From: Enoplolaimus lenunculus
Taxonomy: Eukaryota; Nematoda; Enoplea; Enoplida; Thoracostomopsidae
Direction of reading: 5' to 3'
Length of the DNA stretch: 64,000 nt
NCBI GenBank assembly: GCA_030248215.1
Contig: JASANG010003026.1
Coordinates: forward strand, 60,400-124,399
A program made the position numbers and the translations under genes. Under the pieces are notes generated by a model. That model searched no databases, was not told the DNA's origin, and saw nothing but the letters and a program-made list of their open reading frames with translations. Every line of letters starts with the position of its first letter. Within the stretch, counting starts at the first letter, position 1. Of this stretch, positions 44,628 through 57,029 are shown piece after piece.

Positions 44628-47389
44628 CTAAAAATATTAAATATGCTACCAAATGGCATATCAATTAATATCAGTTGAATAGACTGGTATTTAAATTTTA
44701 CTCTTATTTACAGTTCATGATAAACAAATACTTGGCTGCCAGGTGATAAACAATACCTTCGCTGTCACTGGTTTCAAGCATATGTACAGAAACGTTCACC
44801 AGAATTTGCCATAGGTGCCGACCCGTAGCCAGTTTATATTGCTAGGAGGGGGCTAAAAATATTTCAGGAGTGTACACAATTTTCTGGGGGGGCCAAAATT
44901 TTTGCAGGGGCGGCGGAGCCTCCCTGGCCGCCCCTTGGCTGCGGGCCCGCGTAGTGCGCATTTGAACCAAGCTTTTGATATTTTCTATATTCCATTCCCC
45001 CCGACTCTGAAACTTGAGTCGGAGTTGATTTGAAGCTTTCTTATAAACATCAGTAGGACGGCCTGCAGTCGTTTCACCTTGCCCCTGCATCACGAGAAAT
45101 TTATTCTAGCTGCCCCATGAGCCCTATCCTCCATGACTCCATGTAAATAAGCCTGCCGTCAGCCACAAGCCCGTAACAAGCTCATCTTGCTAGGGGGCTA
45201 AAAGTTTTCCAGGAAGGGTGTACGAGGGTTTTCGTTGACTTACAGGGAAGGTTGAAATTTTACTAGGGAGGGCCAAAATTTTCAGGGGCTCAGCCCGCCT
45301 GGCTCTCATTTGGCTACGACCTCGTGCAACCTGCTCCGACCCACCCAGCTAACCACATAGAGCCCCGCATCCCGCTGCCATCTTTGGGTGTAGTACTTAA
45401 TATGTAAACAAGAGCAGACCCATAGCCAGCTCACCTTGCTAGGAAGCTAAACAATTTTAAGGGTAGGCATACAAGGATTTTCGATGGGTTACAAGCAAAG
45501 TTAAAAAATTTTAAGGAGCCAAAGATCTTCCAGGAGGTGCTGCCCCCCTTTGGCCCCTCTGGCTACGGGCCCAACTAAAAGTATTGCTTTGAAATAAAGT
45601 GCGTTCAGCGCTATAAGCTGCCGAAAATCATCAACCTACAAACTTGGTTAACCAACGTAACAATTAGAACCTAAGCACTGATTTTGTTTAGCAGAAAGCC
45701 TACTAGTATCTGCTACATCTTGTATCTGAGTATGTTAACGGTACAAATACACGTGAATAATCAGACTCATTGAAGCAAAGAAAACAATCGTGATTAAGTG
45801 CTAAGCTTAGTGAAGCTTGACTGGGTTTGTTAATAATATATCTATCATGAAAAACCTTGGCATGTTCCCCCGGTAGGTATCTGCAATGGGGCACTGCCGG
45901 TTCCGAAGCAGGCAGGGATTGGGGCTCCCCAAAAATTCCAGGGTGGAGGGCCCCAAACTCGAGAACGAAGCGAGCGAGAAGCCAGACGCATTTTTAAAAC
46001 TTAAGCGGTTTTTGTTTGGGGTGCCTACCCAAATGGGGGGTATGGGGGGTGGCTGCTCCGGCCCTGGACACTGCGCTACTACACTCACTAGGGTTCCCTA
46101 AGCTGTTTTTGGTATACATATGTACCTAAGTACGTTAGAAATTTGCACATTGTTGTCACATTGTAACCTACTGTGCGTTTTGATTAAAAACCGCACATGC
46201 ATATATATTAAAATAATAACCTCATTTCGACAATGAAAACGGCTCGGCATTTTTGCGTCATGGCTATTTCTGGCTATAAATATATTGAATAGACCAAAAG
46301 TTCAAGGGAGGGGGTCGTAAATGGATTTCTAATATTAATACACTCGGGTTGAAACCTCACCGAGGCTAAAATTTTTTTATTGGTTAAGCAGAAACCCAAG
46401 TTTTGTGGCCGCTGTCAAATTATTGAATAAGAATCGTATCTAAAAATAACTATTTTAGATGCGTCGTATGGTGTCTTAATCAGGATCTCAAACCGCTTTT
46501 TGGCAAGCATGCAAACACTGAAAGCAATCGTTAGTGTAGCAAAACGTTGCTTTAGGTATCGTCAATATAAACGGTTTGTTTTAAGTTGCGAAAGGCCTTT
46601 ATATTTTTGACACAGGTGCTTAATGGTACAATTTTGAATTGTGTGTTCTGTCACTGTAGGAGAAGCGGGGGGGGGGGGGAGCAGCCACCCCTGTAAATGT
46701 TTTGGCCTCCCTAGAAATTTACCACCTTGCTTGTAAGTCAACGAAAACCATTGTATGTCTCTCCTGACAAATTTTTAGCCCTTCCTCAACAAGGTAAGCT
46801 GTCTACTGGCCTGTGTTTGTATTGTTCGATAAACCAAAAAATGCAGCAATTTACAAAATAATTGACGGATTTATGTAATTGGCTTTAGTTCAGACCCGTA
46901 GCCAAAGCAACACGACGGTCCAACCTATTCGGTCAGATTAAAATTTGGTCACTTAGACTGAACTTTTACTAGCGTCTCTTGGCTATGCGTCAGTTATGTA
47001 TAATCAACGACAGGACATTGGTTTTGGAATTCAATCAACCAAAGTACTTGTTTACATGACCTAACATAAGGTTCCCCTCATATAACAAATCTGAGCCTAA
47101 GCCTAAACCAAAGCGAATCGTAAACCTAAGCTTGAGAAAAGCATGTGATAAATAATATATAAACACTGTGGATGGAAAACTTTTTGCTTCTATTAAATTG
47201 ACACTAGTGTGCAAGAAAGCAATCAACTGCTGATACAAATATAAGCTTGACTGTAAACCAAACCCGCATACTATTTCGTAAGCTCCGAGCTTGAAGCAAA
47301 AATAACCTGACTACAAGCTAACTTTTCGTTTTGATTTGCGAAAGTTACAAAATCTGAAATGCTTCGACAATTTTTCAAGCACCAGATAC

Positions 47390-47743
47390 CAGGGTGTAAC
47401 CTGATATACGTTTCCGTTCCCGTTTCCGGTAAAAATCTGTGTAAGTTTCCGTTTATGTTATCGAAATAACGGAAATTCTGTTATTTTTATGTTCAAAATT
47501 AGTTATAAATCACATGTACATCTCGCAATTTTTCGTTGCAGATATCCTGTAATGGTTTGAAACGAAATAAAAATTATGAAATTCATCCACAATCTTAAAA
47601 ATTTCAGTTCATCCGCCAATTTTTTGTTGGCAGAATATTAAAACATTTTTGAAACATATGCTTAAATATCCGTTTTCCGTTTCGGTTATTTTTATCACTA
47701 TCCGTTCCCATTTCCGCTATTTTTACAATCCATTTACACCCTG
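47390..47743. mobile_element. hAT-like MITE, copy in C
   Basis: Duplicate of 36,161-36,514 at the constant 11,229-bp offset, with the same flanks. Confidence 0.85.
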
Positions 47744-48709
47744 CACGATACCATTTTGTGATAATTGCTACTGCGCGCATTTCAAAATGCAACACTATAA
47801 AACCAGTGTGAAACTGCAACACATTTCTGCAATAGAATACTGTAAAACCCAAAACGTTCAATGTTAAAAGTTATTTGTAGGAGTTAAGTACATATTTTGT
47901 GTTATCAGCTATATATGTTACGACTTAAGCTAAATTATGATTGATAACTGTTTTTCGACAGTAACTTTGTCCTCTCAACCCTTATTCAAATATTTAGAAA
48001 CATTGCTTTACAATCACTTTAACAAGACAGCGATTACTCTTAAAGATATTGTACACTTTATCCACGTTTAGGCTTAGCTTTGACTGAGAACTAACTTTTG
48101 AAAAGTTTTTCACCAATGAGGCCTTTGCTTAAGCTTAAAGGCTGCGTCTTAAACCGAGATATATATGCTGAAAGGAATTCAAGACTTAGAGTTAATTTGT
48201 TCAATTATACATACTACAATGCTGAGTTTACAATTAATTAATTTAACCAATATAAACTTTTTGGCCCATGTAAAACAGGGCAGGAACCTTTTCCTGTGGA
48301 GCTCGTTACTTCATACCGGGCTCGTCCTACCTTCTTTACTGAACATTCCTGGATGCAAGGCTGTGCAAACTGTTTAAAATTTCTTTGTGCTCGTTAAACT
48401 TAAGTAGGGTCGGAGCAGCCACCTCCCATATGATCCCCATAGGAAGGCAAAAAGGGGAGCCCATGCTAACAAAACATTAAAATTAAAAAATTCACAATTT
48501 GAAACATAATTTGATTATCGCGAAGGACCCTAATGCTGGAATCTATTTTGGGAGGCATCCTAGCCTACTGCGGCACAGATCTTAAAGCTTTCTGCGAATG
48601 GATTGCATTTTGTTCTGTGTCCTGTAACTTTTACAAAGAAATATATTAAAATAAAAACTCACTTATACGATTATGCTTAAGCTGACAAGAAAAAGAAACT
48701 GTGACTTAC

Positions 48710-48868
48710 CAATCCATTTGGTAGGCCTTCAGGAGCGTAAATTCCTACTGTTCGGATGCTTGCGTCTTTTGGTTGGTTGTGTACTTTACCGTCGATGTAG
48801 CTGTTACCGTAGTTGTACTGTTGTTTCAGAGAAATATGCGCTCGGTTTTCGTCTCGATTTGCAGAGTT
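48710..48868 (-). CDS. MAGUK linker and PDZ start exon
   Basis: 159-bp exon, 53 codons, phase 0 to 0: NSANRDENRAHISLKQQYNY, then GNSYIDGKVHNQPKDASIRT, then VGIYAPEGLPNGL. The stretch DASIRTVGIYAPEGLPNGL runs into GVNV of PDZ-a, matching DAVRMVGIRKTAGEHLGVTF of MPP2, so it supplies the first PDZ strand and the binding loop. Acceptor TGTTTTAG, donor TTG|GTAAGT. The hydrophilic first half replaces the region where L27 and its linker sit in vertebrate MPP2. Confidence 0.9.
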
Positions 48869-49879
48869 CTAAAACATTAAAATGAATAACTAGATTTTGT
48901 ACAGTCAGTAGCAAACGATGTATCTCTGATCATTATCATTTGTTTTACTCTATAAGCTAAGCTCAAAATTATAACCGTTACTGTACATTATAACAGCACA
49001 TCGGCGACTGGCAGAAAATATAATACAACTTTTATAATACAAAAAATATTAACACATATATCTCATTATCTGTTGTACACTGTTCCCATGACGTTTTTGA
49101 AATTTTCAAATATTAATATAGGCGTTACGCTTGACCTAAGCTTAGACTTAGGCTCAGATTTAGGCTTTGACTCAGATTGATTCTAAGAAAGGTCTGTACT
49201 CTGGAGTGCACGTTGTGTCCCAGCCAATCTTGTTGATAAAGTCGTGTAACTTAGTAATAATTAAATTAAGATATAACATTAAAGTATATATATAAACTAC
49301 ACAAAGCTGTGAACTTTTTATTTACAACCAAAATAGGTGAGTATTATTTAAATCGAAAAATAGAGCTTCATGTATTAACCATAATACTTTCGGTTAACAA
49401 GTTTATGATAAAGCAAGTTATATTGCATTAAAACATTCAATTGTCACTCAAAGTAACACTTTCATTTCCAGTTTACTCAGAAAAATGCAGCAACTTTTCT
49501 CAATATTTTGCTTTAGCCTCATACTCCGCTGAGGCCCATAACTAGTGAAGGGGGCGTCGCCCATGGGCCGAATATTTTGGCCTCCTTGTTTGAAAATTTT
49601 CTTCGACATCATTACAACAGTTTTATATGTTGGGGAAATTATTCTTTTCTTTGGGTAGAAGTTTTTTGCCCCATCCACGAACAATTCCTTGTTGCAGGCG
49701 CACGCGCGCCATAAGAGACAGGCAAATTCTTTAAGATTTTAGTTGGTCTGTTTCACATGAAATAAAAAATAACTGCAGGAAAATTTTATATTTTAGACGA
49801 AAATAGTGGAATAATTTAAATTGTTGGCAATTCCATATCTTAGCGTTGTCCTAAATTTGTAGCGATTGATGCAGTAATG

Positions 49880-50370
49880 AAACGAAACATGGAGTGCCGG
49901 AGCAGGCAGTGCCAGAGCAGGCAAGGGTGAGGACTCCCGCCAAATTCCAGGGTAGGGGATCCCCCAAATTTCAGGGTGATGGCCCCCAAAATTCGCGAGT
50001 GAAGCGAGCAAGAAGCCAGACGTATTTCAAAACTTAAGCGGTTTTTGTTTCAACCGTTTAGGGTGCAGGCCCTTGAGGGGTGCCCAGCCAGATGAGGGGT
50101 GTGGCGTGGGGCTGCTCCGGCCCAGGGAGCACGTATGGGTGGGTTTCCAATTCTAGCTGCTGTCAAGTCTTTGAAGCCACTATAAAATAATCACGATAGA
50201 GGTAAAATAGCGAACAAATGTTTGCAAGCGAAGCGAGCGAAAATCCAGACACATTTCAAAATTACGGCGAGTTTTATTTGAACTAGCTACGCTAAGGCTC
50301 AACCTGGACTAGAGTACCTCCCCTAAATGGGGGTATGGTAGTGGCAGCTATGTCCCTACAAACAGGATAG
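49880..50370. repeat. two GAAGCGAGCGA-type repeats
   Basis: Two diverged copies of the repeat described at 34,650 lie head to tail (49,900-50,125 and 50,225-50,360), each with GAAGCGAGC, CATTTCAAAA and GCGGTTTT or GCGAGTTTT blocks. Confidence 0.55.
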
Positions 50371-51675
50371 CTTGAGATTAATTAATTTATTCAGTCAAAC
50401 TGAGAAATTATTGCATAAAAATTAAAGTGTAAAAATGTAACAAAATGAACAAATTTAAAATAATGAAAGTTAAAATTTACAACAACAAAATGAAACTCAA
50501 ATATTTATCCTAAACGAATCTGAAAATTTTTGTCTATTTCTCACCTTAGTGTTGTACTCAATTTCTAGCGACTGCTGTAGCAACGAAACACGACGATCAG
50601 AGCAGGATGGTTGAATTGGACGAATATTACGTAAAAATTCAATTGTAAAATGTGAAAAAATAAATACACTTAACATTTGCTAGGAGACTGTCGTTTTTTT
50701 TGTTTGATGCACACATTTATCTTTTCGGCGTATTACGAATATATTTCACACTCTTGACAGAGGTTCAAACTTTGCTTACATATTTTACAACCGCCACGCC
50801 ATTTTAGTGACACTTTTTGAGGTTACACTTGGTTTTCAAGTGTTTTTTAATGCAGTGGTCCTGTTGACAAAAACGAGTGATATACCAGCACTTTCTGTGG
50901 TACATTGGTACGAAAAGAGAAGGTTCGCAGAAGACACAAATCTAACCTTGTTTAGCAAGAATTAGCTCAACTAAAAGATTTACTTTTAACGGTTATAGCG
51001 GCACCTATGCTACACCGGTAATAGCAAAATAATTGTTTTGCCCGCAGACAGTTTCTGGTAGGTACCCTGTTGCCGATACTGTGTAGCTTTTATTCTCAGA
51101 CGAACGCAGAAATATTATTTGGTTACAAAAAGGTGACGCAATGACGAGCGAAAGAGCTGTAAAAACCCAATATCAATTATGGGTTTGATTTAAAATAAGT
51201 TGTGAATTTTTTCGCAACGTTAATCTGTCATTATTGTGATTATAAGGTCCGTGTTAATTATAGCTGAAAGGTCAACTTGACACAGAAAGAATGGTGGACT
51301 TAGAGAATGGAAAGCTACTAGGGTTATGTTTGGGTTCAGGATTGAATAATGCTTATATTTACGCATAGACCTAGACTTAGACTTTGGTTTAAATTTAGGG
51401 TTAAGGCTGAGCTTCAAGTGGGCAAACGCTCATAGTTAACATGGGACGCCAATAAACACGCTTGGAGTGTTTAAAACCATCATATTTTCCCGAACCTAAT
51501 TATTACCTACCGTCGCGATGATGAAAATTCAAAAGTAAATGCAAGCCGTGTGCAATCCTGTAGCCAGCTCATCGTGCAAGGGGGCTAATTGGCTGCAGGA
51601 CAAGCCATGTGTGAAGCGTGTGTTTTAATAAGAATTTGGCTCGTGTGCAAGACAAGAAACACTGAGTTTTTCCAG
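50371..51675. other. MAGUK intron, nothing recognised
   Basis: AT-rich DNA; TTAGG-like variants near 51,370. A 65-codon minus-strand open frame (51,220-51,417) is shadowed by this repeat. No gene. Confidence 0.45.
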
Positions 51676-51751
51676 CGTCATGGACGCTGCCAGATATGCG
51701 CACGGAGATGTTGGTCTATCTCTCGGAGCTCTCTAAGCAAATTTCATACAG
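51676..51751 (+). CDS. candidate exon on the opposite strand (unidentified)
   Basis: 76-bp plus-strand stretch between a good acceptor (GAGTTTTTCCAG) and a near-consensus donor (CAG|GTAAGTA). The open frame reads SWTLPDMRTEMLVYLSELSK then QISY, helix-like. No partner exons were found, and it lies inside a MAGUK intron on the other strand, so it may be chance. Confidence 0.22.
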
Positions 51752-52596
51752 GTAAGTATATGGAGTAGAGTTATTGCTAAATAGGTGTAAGTTGCATTTT
51801 AGTGTTCGTCTTTGGCAGATACGATTAAGTACTGTACCATAGTAAATTTATTCTGAAACCAATAATTGCACACGAGCAAAGCAGGCAACTTTGAAGGATA
51901 CCTAGGATAAAAATTCCAAAAGTGGTTTATCACAGTGCAAACGGAATTTTGATTCCCATTAGAATTCCGATTCTAATCCCGTTCCGCTTGCAATTATAAT
52001 TTTTCATCGTTCCTAGCTCTAAAGCCGGTTCCGGTATTAATTTTCCGTTCCGATTCTGGTACAATTCAGTTCCGCTTTATAAACACCATGTGATTTAGCA
52101 ATCATTTATTTTATCTTATTTATTCCATACATCATTTTTTGAAAATTCAAGCATTTTACACCTTCTATTATAGCTGGCCACTAGTCAAAAAGGTGAGAGT
52201 TAACAGGTTCAACACGCTTAGAAAAATTCAGTCCTACTTCACTTTAATAAACATTGTGCCCAGCTTGTAACAAGCCATTTACTTCTGTGTCGCTGTTAAA
52301 TTTTTTTTATGCATTATAGCAGAAATTTAATTTTGGGTTAGAAATTACAACTGCAACAGCTGGAGCAGCTATTATAATGAAACGAAGCACAACAAAAGAT
52401 CAAAGCATAGATTATTATATGCGCATGGTGTCTTAAAATATATTAATTCGTGCTGAGAAGAAATAACCGTAAAAACAAATGCTCTAAAATTGTGCACACA
52501 AGTTGATATAATTGAACGATTGCTATTTTGCAATGTTTTCTTAGCATTCAGTTTCACTTTCCCATACTACGATTACCTGTTTATATATTTTAAGAT

Positions 52597-52755
52597 CCGG
52601 GCCTGTAGCCAAGGTGAGCCAGGGGGCTCAGCCCCCCCTGGAAAAATTTTGGCCCCGAAGATGTTCAATCTTGCCTGTAAGTCATTGAAAACCCTTGAAT
52701 GCCCTTCCTGAAAACTTTCTGGCCCCCCTAGGAAGGTGAGCTGGCTACGGTCCTG
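52597..52755. mobile_element. hAT-like MITE, 159 bp (GGGCCTGTAGCC family)
   Basis: The ends CCGGGCCTGTAGCCA and TGGCTACGGTCCTG are inverted. The 8-bp flanks TTTAAGAT (52,589-52,596) and TTTAAGAC (52,756-52,763) agree at seven positions. The interior has GGGGGCTCAGCCCCCCC and the GTAAGTCATTGAAAACCCTT block shared with 33,590-34,345 and 54,185-54,330. This is the best-bounded copy of that family. Confidence 0.85.
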
Positions 52756-52868
52756 TTTAAGACATATTTCAGGTGAAAAATAGAAAAACGACATTTGAAA
52801 CTTTGCTCTCGACAGGTTTCTTAGGAACATATACCGAATCATCTGCCTTTAGTTCTATCTGATACTGT

Positions 52869-53063
52869 CAGGAGTGGATTCAGAGGGTGAGGCCGAGAGG
52901 GTGCTTCCCAATAGAAGATTTTTAATGATAAAATGGTAAGGTTTCTACGTTTTAACTTTTAACTTTTGTGCGACGAAAATTACACTTGATTTCTTAGCTC
53001 GCAAAACCTTTTTACAATATATATTGTGCCCTCCCCTGATTAAAATTCCTAGATCTGCCACAG
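52869..53063. mobile_element. hAT-like MITE, 195 bp
   Basis: The left end CAGGAGTGGATTCAGAGGG and the right end CCTAGATCTGCCACAG are inverted and resemble the CAGTGGCGGATCCAG family. The 8-bp flanks GATACTGT and GGTACTGA match at six of eight. Non-coding. Confidence 0.6.
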
Positions 53064-54180
53064 GGTACTGATAAGTCAACGAACGGAAAAATGTTCTACT
53101 CGGTACCCCTTTTGTAGACGCAATAAGCATTGACCAATATTTAATGAGTACACTTCAAGATCAGCACCGTATGCAAGAAGAAGGATAGACGGGATATATC
53201 ACTTTTCGAAACTATGGGAAAGACAAGGAAAAACGCTTTTCAACACACTTTGGAATAACTTTATGCACCATTCATGAAGGTAATATTTGTTTAACGCTGG
53301 GTTATACATTATAGAACTTCAATCTTTGCCATACTCTTTTTTAATAGAAAAGTTTGTAGCTAATTCTTCAATTTGTTATGTTATCGCAAATGAATAGCAA
53401 CGGGAATCCATTGTAACCTGGTAACATTAGCGGATTCACAGGAAAGTGGGAGGCGTACGCCACCCCGTCCGCAATTTTTTTGTGAAGGTCTCATCGTTAC
53501 AATTTCCCCTTAGAATTTTGACACATGTATGGCATACAGTAAAAATTGTGTTTCACAACTTTTGTCAGCCTTCCCGAAAGCGTCAGATATTTCAACATCT
53601 GCCTCTGCCTGGTAATATTTCAAACAAATTATTTCGTGTGCGCCAATTGTCGATTTGTTTAAGCAGAATAGCAGCCAATAAACACTGAACATAACGCAAG
53701 AGTGGTTGTTATCATTTTCATGCAAAAAACAAAATGAAGTACAAAACAATGCAATTTTGAGTTTGAAGGCGCAAAACTGCACCCCAGCGGTTGTTCTATC
53801 AGAAACCTAACACCAGGTTTAATAGAATAGAACGACAAAACGACGTGAGACCTTTCATGTTTATTTATTTAGTGGAGTTCATACTTTGACCGGTTCTGAA
53901 TGAAAACCTGTTAACTTTAGTATTTGTTCAGAAACAAATAGCACACTCATGATATTTGTTCCGTTAATTATCAACAGGAAGATCCAGGGTGGATGGAAGC
54001 TATATCCCTCACTGGCCCAGCAGTGCTGAAATTTTAGCGATGCCAGTGGTTCGTCTGTAGTTAACAGTTTGGTTTTTAGCGAAATAGGTAAAAAATCTGG
54101 CCAGGTCACAACAGAAATTCAAAACACTTACGCCTTCGGCACAATTAATTAATCTTCAAATATCGAAAAAAAATCGCACG
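53064..54180. other. MAGUK intron, transposon debris
   Basis: A lone left end (CATTAGCGGATTCA at 53,425) and short domain-less open frames. No gene recognised. Confidence 0.4.
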
Positions 54181-54385
54181 CCAGTCCCGTACCCAGCCAA
54201 CCTTGCTCGGGGGGCTAAAATTATTCAGGAGGGGCATTTAATGGTTTTCAGTGATTTACAAGCAAGGTTGAAAATCTAGGAGGAAGCCCAAAATTGTTGC
54301 AGAGGGGCTGAGGCCCCCATGATCCCCCCGTTCCGAATACAAAAGTATCCGTCTTCACCGGCAAATCCTGGATCCGCCGCTGATT
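54181..54385. repeat. GTAGCC-family repeat plus a hAT-like end
   Basis: Contains CCAACCTTGCTCGGGGGGC, TTTTCAGTGATTTACAAGC and GAGGGGCTGAGGCCCCC, as in the 52,597 family, followed by AATCCTGGATCCGCCGCTG, an end of the CAGTGGCGGATCC family. No matching partner end was confirmed. Confidence 0.55.
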
Positions 54386-54751
54386 ACTCTCAGCGCAGGG
54401 TAGGGTTTACGTACTTTTACCATTCAGTATCAAATGATTGATATTGAGCACTTTGCATTCTCTTATCAAAAAACAACTCAAACAGAAACAGGTGAAATTA
54501 AATCTCAAAAACTTAAAGAGTAAAAAACTTGCTGTTTTGCGTTAATCCAAACGATTACAAAAACAAACCTTTGGCGACTAATAAAAACACCTCTACCAAC
54601 AATCTTGAAGCGTATCCTCGTCAGAATGAATATTAAAAACCTGTGACTTGACTTTAATCTGCGAGAAAATCTCTTATTCTTTTACAAACCTGCAAACCCG
54701 TGCAAATAAATTGTGAGTTTTGAAACCAAAAACAAACAACGACAGACATAC

Positions 54752-54934
54752 TTGGAGCGCACTCTCGTCAGAATTAGTCAGCGTCAACCACGACGAAACT
54801 GTTGCGATAAAGTATTGAAACCAAACGAACAAAAAGTCGATCAAACGATAAATAATGTTGGATGAAGAAGGACGGCCGGATGAGCTCGCGTTTGAAGGCG
54901 TAATGATGCGGTCTGGCGTACGTTTGGAATGTAT
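54752..54934 (-). CDS. probable MAGUK N-terminal exon 2
   Basis: 183 bp, 61 codons, open in phase 0 between the acceptor TTGACTATTCCAG and the donor CAA|GTATGT. It encodes a basic/Ser-rich start (IHSKRTPDRIITPSNASSSG), then an aromatic hydrophobic helix-like segment (NIIYRLIDFLFVWFQYFIA), then LTLTNSDESALQ. The phase fits both the exon at 57,691 upstream and the linker exon at 48,868 downstream, which supports membership of the same gene. It does not look like an L27 domain to me. An unrelated 89-codon frame overlaps on the same strand. Confidence 0.5.
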
Positions 54935-55150
54935 CTGGAATAGTCAAAATTTGGAAGAATGCCGGGATAGCAAAATGTAGAAATATACACAAGTGAGTCC
55001 ACTCCCTGCCAGTCTCTGTGCAGAAAATTTTATCAATGCTCAAGGTAAGTTTAAGTTCAAAATAGAACTCAAAATTCGGGCGGCGCCCGTGTACAACCGG
55101 ATATTAAAACAGTTGCTTTTAAAAACTAATTAAAAATAAATAGAACAATA

Positions 55151-55510
55151 GCTGGGTTTCTGAAACCCTACTAAGTACGATTAAGTACGTGCAAAGTAAT
55201 TTACTTAACAATTTTGTCATTTTTAAAAGTGTACGTAAGTTAAGTAAGTACTTAAGTAGCTAAATAAATTTCATAGATTACAATTTAACCGTTCAGGCAT
55301 ACTAACTATGGTCAAATTGAAAATGTAGGCTCATGATGCCTCCTAAATATAAAACAAATTTATTGCGTTCTTGTTATGACAATCGCTTACATTTGGCGTT
55401 TGTTTGTTTATACTCGAAAATTTAAGTTTTTACTAAAGTTGGCTCGAAGACTTAAGTAATTACTTAACTATAACTTAAGTCTATACTTCTTAAGATATCA
55501 GAAACCCAGC
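55151..55510. mobile_element. inverted-repeat MITE, 360 bp
   Basis: The ends GCTGGGTTTCTGAAA and TCAGAAACCCAGC are perfect inverts over 13 bp. The interior repeats TAAGTAC and ACTTAAGTA motifs in both orientations. No open frame. Superfamily not assigned; no clear target duplication. Confidence 0.75.
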
Positions 55511-56104
55511 AAATAGCAACTAGTTTAAATTAAGGTTTTGGGACGAAAATTTAAAATATAACTCTCACAAAAACTAAAACTTAAACTCAATAAACGCAAG
55601 TTCAAGAATAATAATTCAACTACACCGATGAATTACCAGTACTTACGTTTCACTACCCCTTCTGAATAAACTCGGGCCTGTAGCCAGCTCAACAAGTTAA
55701 AACGATCCTAAGTTTTTCGACAAGGACACGCAGGGATTTCACATGCTTTACAAACAACACTAAACGCTTCCAAAGGGACAAAACTTTCTATAGCGATGGT
55801 TGAGCAAGACTGACCACCATCGGCTATGAACCCGCATAAGCTAATTTCATTTTAGCAAAAGTATTTATCTATAATGAACAAGCAGTAAGTAATTTTCTAT
55901 AATATTCCTTTACTTTTCCGCTTGAGCTCGTAAGAACAGCATTACACCGTTGATCCAGACGCATAAAACCAAAATATTAATAATCATCAAACGCCATATT
56001 TTGCCATAAAATACATGACTTGGGCGAAAATTTTGCTATATGAAAGGTATATTAGTGCGACATAGGCCGTGCCTCTCGCTGGTTTTTATTCTAATTATTT
56101 TCAC
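55511..56104. other. MAGUK intron, repeat fragment
   Basis: CTCGGGCCTGTAGCCAGCTC at about 55,671-55,690 is a further member of the GTAGCC family. Otherwise nothing. Confidence 0.4.
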
Positions 56105-56430
56105 CAAAGTGCAAAGGAATAGTAAAAATAACGGAAACGGAAAACAGATATTGAAGTATGAAAACTTTCAAAGATATCGTTTCGCCAATACATTTGAAGT
56201 ATGCAAATATTCCATATACTTTGTAAAACTTCGAGGAACGAGTATCAGATGCACGAGATTGTATTAAGATTTTGGATGGATTTTGTCATCATTTCAAATC
56301 GAACAAGTGCATGTGATTCACAACTAATTAATATGAGCATAACAATAACAACGGAATTTTCGGTATTTCTACAACGGAAACGGAAACGGGTACCGATTTG
56401 TATCGAAAACGGATATCCAGTTACACCTTG
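56105..56430. mobile_element. hAT-like MITE (CAGGGTGTAA family), diverged
   Basis: The ends CAAAGTGCAAAGGAATAG and CCAGTTACACCTTG are diverged versions of the family ends. The flanks ATTTTCAC and ATTTTTCA overlap as a shifted duplication. The interior has AATAACGGAAACGGAAAAC and GAAAACGGATATCC. Confidence 0.7.
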
Positions 56431-57029
56431 ATTTTTCACTGCGTTAATATCAGATAATAGCTTAAATGAAAGCAGTTTGCAGCGATTTTTGGATATGAGT
56501 TGATGTATAAATATCTTGCATCAATATCATATAAAACTAAAGTAACACGTTAAGAAATTCAGCTTATGGCATTCTCAACTGTGTGTAGAACCAATAAATA
56601 TGTAATATGTTGTCAAACGCGCGAATCATGGTTGTTGTGTAATTTCCATTCCACAACCGTGTAAATTTAACCAAAAGAAATTGCTAATTTCTTCATTAAC
56701 AGCTAATTGTTTTTTAGTTTCAGAACATTAACATAACCTGGCACCAACTGGGGATAGATGCTACACACTTTTGAGAATGGGATTAATGAAAGTGAACATA
56801 GCAGTTTGATAGACACGTTCAATTTTGTCTTAATGAAAATTAACTTTAACAAAAACATGTCAAGAACACCAGATATGTATGAAGACAAACTGTCAGAGTG
56901 ATAATTTGTGAAATTAATACGATAGCAACATTGCAATCCTGCAAAATATTTTGGTTTTGAGTATATTCCAATGGATGAAAACCTAGTAGGATGAAACATG
57001 TGGTAAATCTGTCGTAAGCCAATCTTCTA

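Larger units (their letters stand above)
43555..50250 (+). repeat. large repeat copy C (direct, longest)
   Basis: Longest copy of the triplicated unit. It carries the linker exon, PDZ-a and PDZ-b plus interspersed repeats, and continues without a break into unique sequence beyond 50,250. Its first 430 bp show single-base losses relative to copy A (for example GTGTACAGC for GTGTAACAGC); from about 43,990 to 46,600 it is essentially identical to copy A. Confidence 0.9.

Noticed and set aside
48673-48885. 70-codon plus-strand frame (also at 38,727-38,939 minus)
   Set aside because: Antisense shadow of the MAGUK linker exon.
54774-55043. 89-codon minus-strand frame as the coding frame of this region
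   Set aside because: Another frame of the same strand is bounded by matching acceptor and donor with phases fitting the MAGUK gene; the 89-codon frame ends in a stop with no splice support.
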